Part shown: piece by piece, positions 28,740 through 38,600 of the stretch
Position numbering within the stretch: position 1 is the stretch's first letter
Layout of the letters: each line of letters begins with the position of its first letter
NCBI GenBank assembly: GCA_022641835.1
Contig: CP048717.1
Span: forward strand, 1,116,001 to 1,180,000
Origin: Petasospora fabianii
Taxonomy: Eukaryota; Ascomycota; Saccharomycetes; Phaffomycetales; Wickerhamomycetaceae
Reading direction: 5' to 3'
Length of the DNA stretch: 64,000 nucleotides
Program-made: the position numbers and the translations under genes
Notes under the pieces: model-generated
Told to the model about the DNA's origin: nothing
Seen by the model: only the letters and a program-made list of their open reading frames with translations
Database searches by the model: none

Positions 28740-29690
28740 ATGTCTTGGGGTATGTGTTATTAATTGTCTTGTCCTGGATATGGAGTTTGAATTTGTTAGT
28801 CTGGAAAGGAAGTGCTGTTGTGGTTGCTTATCGGTGATGAGGCACACGAGGTTTACTGACTTGACACATTCGATGTTTAAATTATGGACAAATAGACTGC
28901 TAAGATGGGGTAACTAACACCTATTTGAACAGACGACGATGATTTTGAGGTCCCAACCTCTAACACCGCTGCTGTTTCTGGAAACTGGGATGACGATTTC
29001 GCTGATGACGATGAGCCAGTGCTTGAATCATGGGATGCTGAAGAAGAAGAGAAGCCAAAGGCCAAGCCAGTTGCTAAGAAGACTGCTACTAAGGCTAAAC
29101 CAGCTGCTTCTAACAATTTGCGTAATGTTGATGAGAAGACACGTAAGCTTCTCCAAAAGAAGGCTGAGATTGATTCCGATCTCAAATCTGCATCTGATCT
29201 CTTTGGTGACATGGGTTTGAATGAGCACCCAAGAGAAAGAGCCAACAAGGCCGCTGCCGAGACTCCAGCTCCATCAGCACTCACAGTGGACACTCCAATT
29301 GATGAACATCCAATTTTCAGACCAGAGAGTAAACAAGATTATGAAAAATTGAGAAAGGGATTGACACCTGTGATGAAGACCCTTGCTGAGAACAACAACA
29401 TGTATTATTCCTCCTCATTGGCTGTTGATTTGATCAGAGACATGGCTAAGCAATTGACGACTGAGAACATTAGAAAGACCATCTCCACGTTGAACGTTGT
29501 GTTGAAGGAGAAAGAGAGAGAAGAGAGACAAGCGAGATTGGCAAAGGCTGGTGGTACAGCCACGGGAGGTGCTGGTAAGAAGAAAGCCAAGGCTGGTAGA
29601 GCCAACCTTGGAGGTGCTTTCAAGAAGGATACCGATGTTGTTGTAGACAACTACGATGATGCTGACTTTGGTGATGATGACTTTATGTGA
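28740..29690 (+). CDS. HCR1: HCR1, eIF3j translation factor
   Basis: Two exons: a 10-base first exon (28740-28749, Met-Ser-Trp plus one base) and 28933-29690, together 255 residues (S. cerevisiae: 265). The spliced start MSWDDDDFEVP matches the conserved MSWDD opening of eIF3j. An acidic N-terminus with SWDAEEEE is followed by a helical core and a basic tail ending in YDDADFGDDDFM. Hcr1 sits in the 40S decoding region, stabilises eIF3, and also helps Rli1-dependent termination and 20S rRNA processing. The eIF3b subunit PRT1 is also in this window, 18 kb away. Confidence 0.95.
28750..28932 (+). other. HCR1: Intron of HCR1
   Basis: A 183-base intron after the first base of codon 4: donor GTATGT, branch AACTAAC (28912-28918, preceded by T), acceptor TTGAACAG. 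The branch adenosine is 15 bases from the acceptor. The first exon is only 10 coding bases. Confidence 0.93.
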
Positions 29691-30048
29691 GTTGATACTA
29701 TATATAACCTATGGTATGGCTTCATTCTTCTCTAGTTCTAATAGACGGCCATGCTTTCTTGCATAAACAACTCTGTAGTAATGCATATACATATATACAT
29801 ATATTTCAACACTAAAGGCCAAAGGCACAAGGTAAACAGAGCCAAAGTTAAACTGACTAGTGCCGTATATGTGAATAACTGTGGCTGAAAGCGGCATGGT
29901 CACGAGCCCTGACCGCCCAGCCCAAAAAAGCGCGGTGGAATAAGTCATCCAAAGTGTGATCAACGGCATCTCTTAGGGGGGCACTAAGCCAAGAGTTATA
30001 TAATCCACCGATTTTCCCCCTTTAGATTTTCTCCTTAGCTTTAAAGAG
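29691..30048. promoter_or_regulatory. HCR1 3' flank and promoter of the PAR32-like gene
   Basis: A 358-base gap. The first half is AT-rich with repeated ATATACAT words (near 29783-29800). The second half has AGGGGGG near 29975, a TATATAA at 29997-30003 and CCCCCT near 30016, a set-up typical of stress-induced (Msn2-type) promoters. Confidence 0.4.
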
Positions 30049-30507
30049 ATGCACACACAACATCAACAACACGAACAACACCAACAAGATCATAATCACG
30101 ACATGTCTAAACAGTACAAGGTCTCGACGGGTCGTGGAGGATCCGGTAACATCCGAACCTCGGACCAACCCCCACAACCACACGTTGTTGATCAGGGATC
30201 ACAGACGCCCAACCTTCTTTCACCAGTGTTCTCAACGGGGCGTGGAGGTGCTGGGAATATGCATAAGAATACGGATCCATCTATTGCTAGAAAGTTACAA
30301 GATGTTGATGCAGACCCTGAGGATTATATCACACCGGTGATTAGTGGTCAGAATGGTCAACAAAACTCAATGTCAATTGGACGTGGTGGATTTGGAAATA
30401 TGATCTCACCCAAGAATAGTGCAAGTGCAGATCAGAATGAACAGAGAGGTAAATCTGAGTCTAAAGGTGGATTCTTTACAAAGGCTAAGAATCTCTTCAA
30501 AAAGTGA
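30049..30507 (+). CDS. PAR32-like protein with three GRGGxGN repeats (DUF3602 family)
   Basis: A 152-residue, probably disordered protein containing STGRGGSGN (about 26-34), STGRGGAGN (about 62-70) and SIGRGGFGN (about 109-117), the signature of the DUF3602 family that includes Par32, a TORC1-linked inhibitor of ammonium permeases. It ends in a basic helix (GGFFTKAKNLFKK). The first 18 residues are almost only His and Gln; a second ATG at 30103 (MSKQYKVSTGRGG) gives a more usual start. Par32 itself is about twice as long, so this may be one of the shorter family members. Membership is firm, the role is inferred. Confidence 0.7.
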   Translation: MHTQHQQHEQHQQDHNHDMSKQYKVSTGRGGSGNIRTSDQPPQPHVVDQGSQTPNLLSPVFSTGRGGAGNMHKNTDPSIARKLQDVDADPEDYITPVISGQNGQQNSMSIGRGGFGNMISPKNSASADQNEQRGKSESKGGFFTKAKNLFKK

Positions 30508-30622
30508 TTATTGCTATCCTCATCCTCTGTCCCACTTATGTTGTCTTTTGTTAGATATTCACTTTTGTTGTAATTCGTTAGTCTTAATTTGTTCTCATAT
30601 GTTTTATTAATGCATTTTCTCC

Positions 30623-30643
30623 ATGACAAGCACTGCTTGTCAT
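30623..30643. repeat. Perfect inverted repeat, 10-base arms and 1-base centre
   Basis: ATGACAAGCA, one C, then TGCTTGTCAT. Located in the 275-base convergent gap between the PAR32-like gene and GEP3, 34 bases from a second inverted repeat. Confidence 0.9.
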
Positions 30644-30676
30644 ATCCACAGTATCAACATTTGTTTGTAGGTCTAA

Positions 30677-30704
30677 CAGCGGCTAATCACAGCGTTAGCC
30701 GCTG
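30677..30704. repeat. Perfect hairpin, 10-bp GC-rich stem and 8-base loop
   Basis: CAGCGGCTAA, loop TCACAGCG, then TTAGCCGCTG. The stem would be stable in RNA or single-stranded DNA. It lies 79 bases after the end of GEP3 (78 bases between), so it may be in the 3' untranslated region of one or both converging transcripts. Confidence 0.9.
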
Positions 30705-30782
30705 AGGTGCTACCATGAGCTTTATCATATGGTCAAGTCGACACAGACAATTCATTCATTATATACATATCGTCCATTGACT

Positions 30783-32528
30783 CTAAACCTTCTCTATCCA
30801 ATATTCGTTTCTCGTTTCATCTCTCGTATCCTTTGGATCAACGCGATGATAAGAAGTACCAAACTCCCTGACATGACGAGCATACTGCGACTTCATCTCA
30901 TCGAAAGGATCAGTGCAATCCATTGGGATCTCATACAAACGACTGAACACTTTGTAATCTGGAACTTTCATTGCCTTCATCTTCAATGTATCCTTATCGA
31001 CAAGTTGACCTTTCACTTTAGTCTTCTTGATACTTTGTTGTTTGAGGTACTTGGTCATGAAGTGTTCAATGGTTTCACGGACACCAAGAACAACTCCACG
31101 TGGAGCATATACTTCAAACAACTCCTCAGTGTTCTTCTTACCCGTTGGAGTAATTTGAACGTATCCAACATCTTTGATTACCAAATCAACAGAACCATAG
31201 AATGGCGGAATGGCAAATCTCACCAATTGATCAAGCTTCTCAGGTTTAACATAAAACATATCCTTCATAGCCGTTGGTGGATTCTTAACAGTGTCGACTG
31301 CCTTCTCAATGGAACTAAACGTCCAAGGTTTCCCACGACATACTGGTTTCACTTGAACAATGGTATCCTTTGGTGCCTTGAGGAAGAATAACCCACCGAC
31401 AGTAAGACACTGACCTCCTTTCAACGATTCATATCTTTCCCTCTTAAGATCCTGCATCAACACTTTCCGTCCTTGTAAAACACTCTTGAGATGCTCATCC
31501 TTGATCAATCCAAATAAGTTGTTAGAATCCAAGAATCCAGGTGTATCAACAACAACTTTACCTGAACAATTATGCGTAATGTTCTCCCTAGTAAGAGCAG
31601 GTAAATGTGATGATCCAACAACTTTTTTCAGTCTTCTTCCAGGATTTACCATACTGGAAGCAACATTCATAATACGATTGGCAAGTCTTGTCTTACCGGC
31701 ATTGACAAACCCAACCAGATGTGTCATCTTCCCAAGACTATCATACAATCGATCCACAGACCATGACGTATGAGCGCTGATGATATGCAACTGGGATCTC
31801 TGTCCAACAAGACGATTCACCATCGTGTTAAAGTATCCAGAGTATTTCCTGACACCAGTGTCGTGACCAAAGAGCATGTCGATCTTGTTCATGGCATATG
31901 TTACGTTTCGTCTACCACGCAGAGAGACGAGGGAGAGTGGGAAATCGTATGCAGAGAACACATGTAAGATTCCATCGCGTGGTGGTACGGAATCGAGAAC
32001 TTCGTGAAGGTTTAATGGTTGGTGTTCAGAGGGGATGTAGATATTGTGATGGAGTGCATTGTGACATCGTTGACAGATCAATTCTTCCTCGATTGGTGAT
32101 TGTTGTTGTCGTTGTTGTTGGATATCTGATGGATTCAAGGCATCATATGATTGAGAGTTCAAGAGTTTACGACCTTCTTCGTCAAGCTTGGAAAATGCAG
32201 ACAAGAATTGAAGGCTCTTGGTTCGATACAGAGGTGCAGTCTTCTCTTTCTTTGGTTCGATGTAATATCCAACTTGATCTGGATTGCTTTTCTGAAGATG
32301 AATACCACAGGATGTACAGCTGAGTAATGCTTTATTTGATGCCTCAGATCTTTCAAGTTTCGGTTTGAAGATTTGGCTAGTCTCATTCTCCTGTGGCTGA
32401 TGCGATGAGCTTGAATAGCGAAGAGTATGTGGATGGTTCGATGACACGCCACTCCCTTTCACAACTAGCCTCACTGACCTTGACAGAAGCGAAGAGGACC
32501 TCAGTGTCCTTGATGACCGTGTGAGCAT
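30783..32528 (-). CDS. GEP3: GEP3 (MTG3), mitochondrial circularly permuted GTPase
   Basis: A 581-residue protein from the ATG at 32528, chosen because MLTRSSRTLRSSSLLSRSVR is a typical presequence; an upstream ATG at 32570 would add 14 residues, and the frame's first codon beyond it is only TTG. A zinc-ribbon-like pair (SCTSCG and CQRCH) precedes the GTPase part. The GTP motifs are in permuted order: NKID (G4) comes before GFVNAGKTR (G1) and DTPGF (G3), as in the YqeH/MTG3 class. Gep3 acts in small mitochondrial ribosomal subunit assembly or rRNA processing. It is divergent to PET112, another mitochondrial translation gene. Confidence 0.9.
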   Translation of the reverse strand: MLTRSSRTLRSSSLLSRSVRLVVKGSGVSSNHPHTLRYSSSSHQPQENETSQIFKPKLERSEASNKALLSCTSCGIHLQKSNPDQVGYYIEPKKEKTAPLYRTKSLQFLSAFSKLDEEGRKLLNSQSYDALNPSDIQQQRQQQSPIEEELICQRCHNALHHNIYIPSEHQPLNLHEVLDSVPPRDGILHVFSAYDFPLSLVSLRGRRNVTYAMNKIDMLFGHDTGVRKYSGYFNTMVNRLVGQRSQLHIISAHTSWSVDRLYDSLGKMTHLVGFVNAGKTRLANRIMNVASSMVNPGRRLKKVVGSSHLPALTRENITHNCSGKVVVDTPGFLDSNNLFGLIKDEHLKSVLQGRKVLMQDLKRERYESLKGGQCLTVGGLFFLKAPKDTIVQVKPVCRGKPWTFSSIEKAVDTVKNPPTAMKDMFYVKPEKLDQLVRFAIPPFYGSVDLVIKDVGYVQITPTGKKNTEELFEVYAPRGVVLGVRETIEHFMTKYLKQQSIKKTKVKGQLVDKDTLKMKAMKVPDYKVFSRLYEIPMDCTDPFDEMKSQYARHVREFGTSYHRVDPKDTRDETRNEYWIEKV

Positions 32529-32756
32529 TTCAAAATGATAAACAGCTGGAAACTGAAACCAACTCACCATCTGAGACCCAAACAAAGTGTATTTCCATCA
32601 ACCGAAATTTTTGCATAGAAGAGATGCGGAGTGCCCATACCACCATCCGCGAACTCGTCCTGTGACCGAAATCAAATCCGGCATCAGCTTTTGATCATCA
32701 CATTACATCGAATTGTGTTTCAATTTGAGCTCATCACTACAGAATCCGAGGAGAAA

Positions 32757-34298
32757 ATGCTCAGGTCATTGACCCAGAGACGTTTGTTCTCGTCTTCAGT
32801 GAAAACCCTGGCAAAGAACTCTGCTGAACAGTCACCATACAAGCTCAAATGTGGTCTAGAGATCCATTCACAGCTTCGAACACCACATAAGCTCTTTTCT
32901 CTTTCATCTACATCATTCCTCGCTGAGCCAAATTCCAAGATATCCTATTATGATGCCTCACTACCGGGTACACAACCGAAGCTCAACCCAGAGGCGCTCA
33001 AATTGGCACTTCGTGCCGCGGTGGCCCTTGGGTCTGAAGTCAATCTCAACTCAACATTTGACAGAAAGCATTACTTTTATGGTGATCAGCCCACAGGATA
33101 CCAAATAACACAGCATTATGAACCATATGCCACAGGAGGAGAGATTAAGCTATTCAAGAGAGATGGTATTAAAGAAGATGAGAAGATAATTAGGATTGAG
33201 CAGATTCAACTGGAACAAGATACGGGTAAATCTGTATACACTGAGTCCGAGACTGAAAAATTCTCTAAAATTGACCTTAATAGAACAAATACCCCACTGA
33301 TTGAAATGGTGACAAAACCAGACTTTACAGATCCAGAAGAAGTGAAAGTGTTCATTAAGAAGTTCCAAAATTTACTGAGACATTTGGAAATATGTACTGG
33401 TGATCTTGAGACTGGTGCCATGAGAGTTGACGTCAATATATCCGTTAGTGGCGGTGAACGTGTTGAGCTGAAGAACTTATCAACCACCAGTGCTGTGATT
33501 AGTGCTATAAAGTACGAATTCAAGAGACAGGTAGATCTGATCAAAAAGGGTGAGAGTGCCGTTCAGGAGACACGAGGCTGGGATGGTAAGAGAACTGTAA
33601 GACTCAGAACTAAAGAAGATGCACTCGATTACAGATACATGCCAGATCCGGAACTACCACCTTTGTTACTCGATGTAAGTGTTGTCAGTGACATCAGGGA
33701 TACTATGCCTGAAACTCCAGATGAGGTACTCACATCGCTAATGGCAGAGCCGTACAGTCTTTCTCTTAAGGACGCAACGATTTTGACATATGACCTTGAG
33801 TTGCTGAAGTACTATCGGAAACTCTTCCATGCTGCCGTTGATGAACATGGTGTTGATAGAAAGACCCCTGGAAATTGGTTGATCCATGAACTTTTGGGAA
33901 CTTTCTCTAGAAACAATATGCCATTTGACCCAGACTACATCCCACTCCCAAGACTTGTTGAGCTTATGATTCTTGTACAAAGTGACTACATCTCAAACTA
34001 CAGCGCCAAACTCCTGCTTCAGCATCTTTTCAACAATAAGGAAGAGGCACAGATCACACTGAAGGAGGTGATCGAAGAGTACGGCTTGGCCAAACTCAAA
34101 GCCGAGGACATCTCTAAGGAAGAACTCATCATTGTGTGCCAAAGCATTATGGATGAGCAACCAAAGACTGTCAAGAGTATCAAAAAGGGCAAAATCAACG
34201 GTCTTAACTTCTTGGTGGGTCAGGCAATGAAGGAGACCCAAGGACGTATTGAGCCACATATCTTCGAAAACACGTTCAAGGAACTGTTGAAATGCTGA
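32757..34298 (+). CDS. PET112: PET112, mitochondrial GatB (glutamyl-tRNA(Gln) amidotransferase subunit B)
   Basis: A 513-residue protein from the ATG at 32757 (the frame runs upstream without another ATG); MLRSLTQRRLFSSSVKTLAK is a mitochondrial presequence. GatB hallmarks follow: CGLEIHSQL, ASLPGTQPKLN, LEQDTGKSVY, ETGAMRVDVNISV, ELKNLSTTSAV and DYRYMPDPELPP. With GatA and GatF it converts Glu-tRNA(Gln) to Gln-tRNA(Gln) in mitochondria. The CTG at 33468-33470 falls on the Leu of ELKN, a position held by Leu or Ile in GatB, so CTG means Leu here. A 13-codon upstream frame (32624-32665) could be in the leader. Confidence 0.95.
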   Translation: MLRSLTQRRLFSSSVKTLAKNSAEQSPYKLKCGLEIHSQLRTPHKLFSLSSTSFLAEPNSKISYYDASLPGTQPKLNPEALKLALRAAVALGSEVNLNSTFDRKHYFYGDQPTGYQITQHYEPYATGGEIKLFKRDGIKEDEKIIRIEQIQLEQDTGKSVYTESETEKFSKIDLNRTNTPLIEMVTKPDFTDPEEVKVFIKKFQNLLRHLEICTGDLETGAMRVDVNISVSGGERVELKNLSTTSAVISAIKYEFKRQVDLIKKGESAVQETRGWDGKRTVRLRTKEDALDYRYMPDPELPPLLLDVSVVSDIRDTMPETPDEVLTSLMAEPYSLSLKDATILTYDLELLKYYRKLFHAAVDEHGVDRKTPGNWLIHELLGTFSRNNMPFDPDYIPLPRLVELMILVQSDYISNYSAKLLLQHLFNNKEEAQITLKEVIEEYGLAKLKAEDISKEELIIVCQSIMDEQPKTVKSIKKGKINGLNFLVGQAMKETQGRIEPHIFENTFKELLKC

Positions 34299-34443
34299 AC
34301 CATCTCTCTGTAATATTTATGACCCAGTTAATGACGTGTAAATAACATCTTTCATCACCCTTATTTGGGTTTATATCTATTGATCTGTAGGAACACTTAG
34401 TCCATGTCTCCGAATGCGGTAGTGTTACGCTGCCCTGGCGCGG

Positions 34444-34460
34444 CATCGCCAAAATTTTTT
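34444..34460. promoter_or_regulatory. PAC-like and RRPE-like elements upstream of RPA43
   Basis: CATCGC (34444-34449, reverse of the PAC core GCGATG) is followed at once by AAAATTTTTT (34451-34460, RRPE-like), 81-97 bases before the RPA43 ATG. The PAC/RRPE pair is the known promoter code of RNA polymerase I and ribosome biogenesis genes, bound by Dot6/Tod6 and Stb3. Confidence 0.55.
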
Positions 34461-34540
34461 ATCCGAGCAGACTTTATCCCGCAGATGTCTCTTTAAAACG
34501 TTTAATTCAGCAAGACCCTTTGTCAGCTTGGACAAACGAG

Positions 34541-35425
34541 ATGCAGGAGACAAGAAAGAGATCCAACTCGGACTCACAGCCGAATCTCAAGCGCAGAAAG
34601 CAGCAGTTTGTGCAGCACAAGTCCACCAACCCGGTCAATAGCGAAGGTATCTCCGAGTGCTTCCATAAGTTCACAACGTCACTCTATGTCTCGCTCGCCC
34701 CATCATACCTCAAACAACCTCTCGAAGGTGTCAAATCACAGCATCTCGATCCAATGCTCATGAAGCACTTCCAGCCAGCTGGAGGTGTCGTGATTGGATA
34801 CCATAACCTCAGACTCTCAGGCGAACACATCACAGAAGCCGGATCCGTCGTGGCTAAGGTCAACGCCCACTCTCCATTTGCATTCCTTTGGGTCTCTGTG
34901 GATCTTCTCCTATGGAAGCCACAGGTTGGAGACGTTCTCGAAGGACACATCTACATGCAGTCACCATCACATATTGGTCTGCTCGTTAATGACACATTCA
35001 ACGCCAGTATTAAGAAGAACAACATCCCAGAAGGATGGTCTTTCGTGCCTAACCAAGCTGATGAGGTGCAAGCAGATGAGGAGGAAGGTACCGAAACAAA
35101 GAAGTCTAAGTCACTGGGCCAGTGGTATGATGAGTCTGAGATTGCCGTTGATGGGAAACTCAAGTTCACAGTTAAGGCGATCCATAACTCGGGAAGAGTT
35201 GTTAGTGTAGAAGGTTCTCTTGTGAAACCTGGTTCCGAATCGGAATCCAAACCAGTTGTTCCAAACAAAAAGATCAAATTTGATGATGCTGATTTGAGTG
35301 CAGCTGTCGTTGAAGAGGATGAAGAGAAGAAGGATGAGGTAATCCCAGTTTATCAGGCTAACAGTGATGAAGAGGTTATTGCCGAGTCTGACTCTAGTGA
35401 TGAGTCTGATTCTGATTCTGATTGA
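34541..35425 (+). CDS. RPA43: RPA43, RNA polymerase I subunit A43
   Basis: A 294-residue protein from the first ATG at 34541 (S. cerevisiae: 326). A basic N-terminal patch (KRRKQQFVQHK) precedes the tip/OB-type core: FTTSLYVSLAPSYL, the strand region GGVVIGYHNLRL, then SPFAFLWVSVDLLLWKPQVG and HIGLLVNDTFNASI. The C-terminus is acidic and serine-rich (SDSSDESDSDSD). A43 forms the Pol I stalk with A14 and docks the initiation factor Rrn3. PAC/RRPE-like elements upstream fit co-regulation with ribosome synthesis. Confidence 0.92.
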   Translation: MQETRKRSNSDSQPNLKRRKQQFVQHKSTNPVNSEGISECFHKFTTSLYVSLAPSYLKQPLEGVKSQHLDPMLMKHFQPAGGVVIGYHNLRLSGEHITEAGSVVAKVNAHSPFAFLWVSVDLLLWKPQVGDVLEGHIYMQSPSHIGLLVNDTFNASIKKNNIPEGWSFVPNQADEVQADEEEGTETKKSKSLGQWYDESEIAVDGKLKFTVKAIHNSGRVVSVEGSLVKPGSESESKPVVPNKKIKFDDADLSAAVVEEDEEKKDEVIPVYQANSDEEVIAESDSSDESDSDSD

Positions 35426-35605
35426 GTTGGGAGACGAAAAAACAAAAAGATATAATGATTATCACAAAAGATCAAATTTGTATAGTAACGAAGACTGGGG
35501 ATACCCCATATGCATGCCTAATGTTAGAGTTGAGGGCACATACTGTAGTTACTACGATCGCATCATATAATACCAAGAACTTAGGTTGAAATGCATTAAT
35601 TTGTT

Positions 35606-38600
35606 TCAAGAGTTTGTTGGAAGTCTCAAGAAATACTGAAAGTTTTCAACCAAATTATGATCAAGTTGAGAAACCAACTGTGCCCAGGTCTGTTGACCGA
35701 TGCTCTGTTCAACTTCGTTTAATGTCGAATTGATAAACTGCTTGATGAGGAGATTATGTACTGGATCTCTAGTCTTGAACAGTTCTTGGAAGCGAACGTA
35801 CTCACCGTTCTCCTTAACAGTTAGATCATCGTTGAACTGGAACTCATACAAGTAGTTGGAATGATACGTCTCACAATCACCACTATTAGCAGACTCGTTA
35901 ACTTCTTCCAAGGAGCTGATCCATAGGGAAACGAGAGCTGATAGATCTTCGAAGAACACTGGGTTACCAGTCTTTAGCAGTGCTGTCAATCCCAAGACGT
36001 GAATCTTTCTGTTTCTTGGATTACCAACCGTAGCATCCATTCTGGCATACCACACGGTGATACATTTCTTCAAAGCAGCACTCGTCTCGGAGTCACCTGG
36101 GAATAAGTATCTGAACACCTCGACGAGATCACCAGGCATGAAGTACGCAATGCGAGCAAGGACAAGGAGAAGCTTTGCAATTGTCAAATGAGCTTGGTCA
36201 TCATCCATAATCATTTCGATAATGGTTGGAAGGAGTCTTGATTCCATCATCAACGACAAAAGCTTCTTGAAATTCTCTGCCGAGTTGTAGTTCTCCAACA
36301 GTGCTATTTCAAGATAGGATATCAGTATGTCAAGTGCATCATCTCTCATCTGTGGTAAGTACTTGGCAAAGGTGCTAAACACACCAAGCACAAACTCTTT
36401 AGTACCATCTTCGATAAACAGTCCAGGTATCAAGATGTTGTAACTTCTCCAGATCTCAATAATAAGCGGGAGAACCTCGGTTTGATTCATCAGGGCATGT
36501 AAATAAAAGTCGTTCAAGTCCTGAATCAAAGAGTTGGAGATATCGAGCTGTTGAGATGCTGGGTAGTATTGCAAAATGGCTAGCCACAATTCATATCCAT
36601 CTTCAGAAAGAAGGGAGTGGTATTCTGATTCTGGAGAGCAACAGACTCGAATGAGAGGGAGTGCAATTGGCCATGTCGTTTGAGAGTTGGTATTGAGGGA
36701 GATGACAAGGTTCTTCAGTATACGGAGAAGACTGTTCTTGAGGATGAGTTCGTTGGAATTGTTGGAGTCATCCCAGAACTTTGGAACGATGTTGAGAAGT
36801 TGATCAAGCTCGTTGACGGAGATGTGAGGGTTTGTACGAGCAATGAGATCACTGATGGTGTTAAGTAGAAAGAGTTTGGACTCGGTGAGTTCCATTGTAG
36901 TGGTGAGACTGAGAAGATGATGTGTGAAGTCCTTGATGAAAGGCTTAAAATCATCCTTCTTGAAGTCCCAATCAGTGATGATGGTCTTCAAGGCCTGGAT
37001 AGCTGTCAACTTGACAACGGTATCACTAATCGGATTCGAAGGATCCAAGAAGTTAAGCAACAGATTGTAAATGTTTTGATATGTCGCTGGTGTGATTACA
37101 CTGAGTCCGACCCATTCGTTAATGAGAAGACAAACTCTTCTCTTGATGATTCGTTGCTCAGACATGTCATTCTTGAGGGCTTCTGGGAAGAAGATGCGGG
37201 TGCACAAGTCATTGAAGTCAATGATTTCATGGATAGAGTTAGCACTAAGTTGGAATATGGAAAAGACTGAGTCTTTGACAAGGATGTTTTGAACGGACAC
37301 TTCATTGTAGTTGGACATCTCGTTTTGCACTTTGTTCAAGACATATGGGACAAGAAGGTCCTTGAAGTTGACCATAAGATCTTGGAAAAAGTTCTCTGCA
37401 CATTGTCTGATTTGGAACTCGAAGTTTTGGTTAGCCTCATCATTGGCCCACTCCTCTGGTTCATTAGCCCATGATTCGAGATCGCTTGGTTTAAGCTTGA
37501 TGTAATAGTTGATGAGAAGATCGGTTAGTGACTTGATGAGATCTTCCGAGAAGAATTGTGTTGTGAGCAAGTTGATAGCATTCTCAACATCAGCCTTGGA
37601 TGACTTAGACTTGAGTGTAAGTACGGCACCTTTCTTAAAGAGGAAGTTGATTAGGTTTTTGAATATGAGAAGCGACTTAATGGCAAGGAACTCCCAAACA
37701 CCATCTGCATCATTGTCACCATCATTGTTGTAGACAGTTTGAGCCTTCTCCTGTATAATCTTGAGTAACAAGAACAGGATCTCCTTCGAACATGGTAGAA
37801 GAACAAGACTTGTTGGGTTAGACTTGACGATTAGGTTGTAGATCTTTGCATAGCATTTGATGTATTTCTCCAGGATATCGTTCGGAGAGTACTTTTCATA
37901 TCCAGTTATCAACAGCTCAAAATGGCGAACTGACAGTGAGAGGAACTCTGTCAACTCGGGAGATTGTTGAGGACTATCGTACACTTCTGTGATGAGACGT
38001 CTCATAACCTTCAGCGAGAGGTATCCGATCTCGACAATTCCAAAGTCCAAGTTCTCAATCCATTCGTTGAAGAAGTTGGTATAGATCTTAATGATAAGAG
38101 GCGTGATTATTGGTGCCTTGCTCTGGAGTGCTGGTCGTGTGCGTCCAATCTTGGCCATTGCGAGGTTCTTTATAACCTGGTTGAGGATGATGAGCATGTT
38201 GTGAATCTTGACGTTGTTATTCTCCACAAGGGATTGCTGAAGAATGCGCTCAATGTCATCAAGCATAGTTGGCCACTCCTGTGGGAAGTCAAATCGGCAC
38301 ACTCGTGAGATGGCTTGTGCGTTCTGAATTGCGAGCTGCTTGTTGGGCTCATCGATGAGGTCAAAGAGGTGCTGTCTGATGGCGCTCTTCTCCTCCTTGG
38401 AGATCGCATTCACCTTAGAAGCACGCCAGTATCGCTCGACACCGTTCTTGAAACTGATAATGGCCAACCATCTTGTCTGAAGCGGCAGTGAAAGATCAGT
38501 GTAGACAGTTTGAAGTAGTTGATGGAACCCCGGCTGTCTCTCCCATTCCTTGAGCTGATTCTCCGCGAGCTTCTGGTGGGAGTTCCGCTCAGAGCTGTTG

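Noticed and set aside
30729-31391. 220-codon frame opposite the end of GEP3
   Set aside because: Antisense to a conserved gene, with composition typical of shadow frames.
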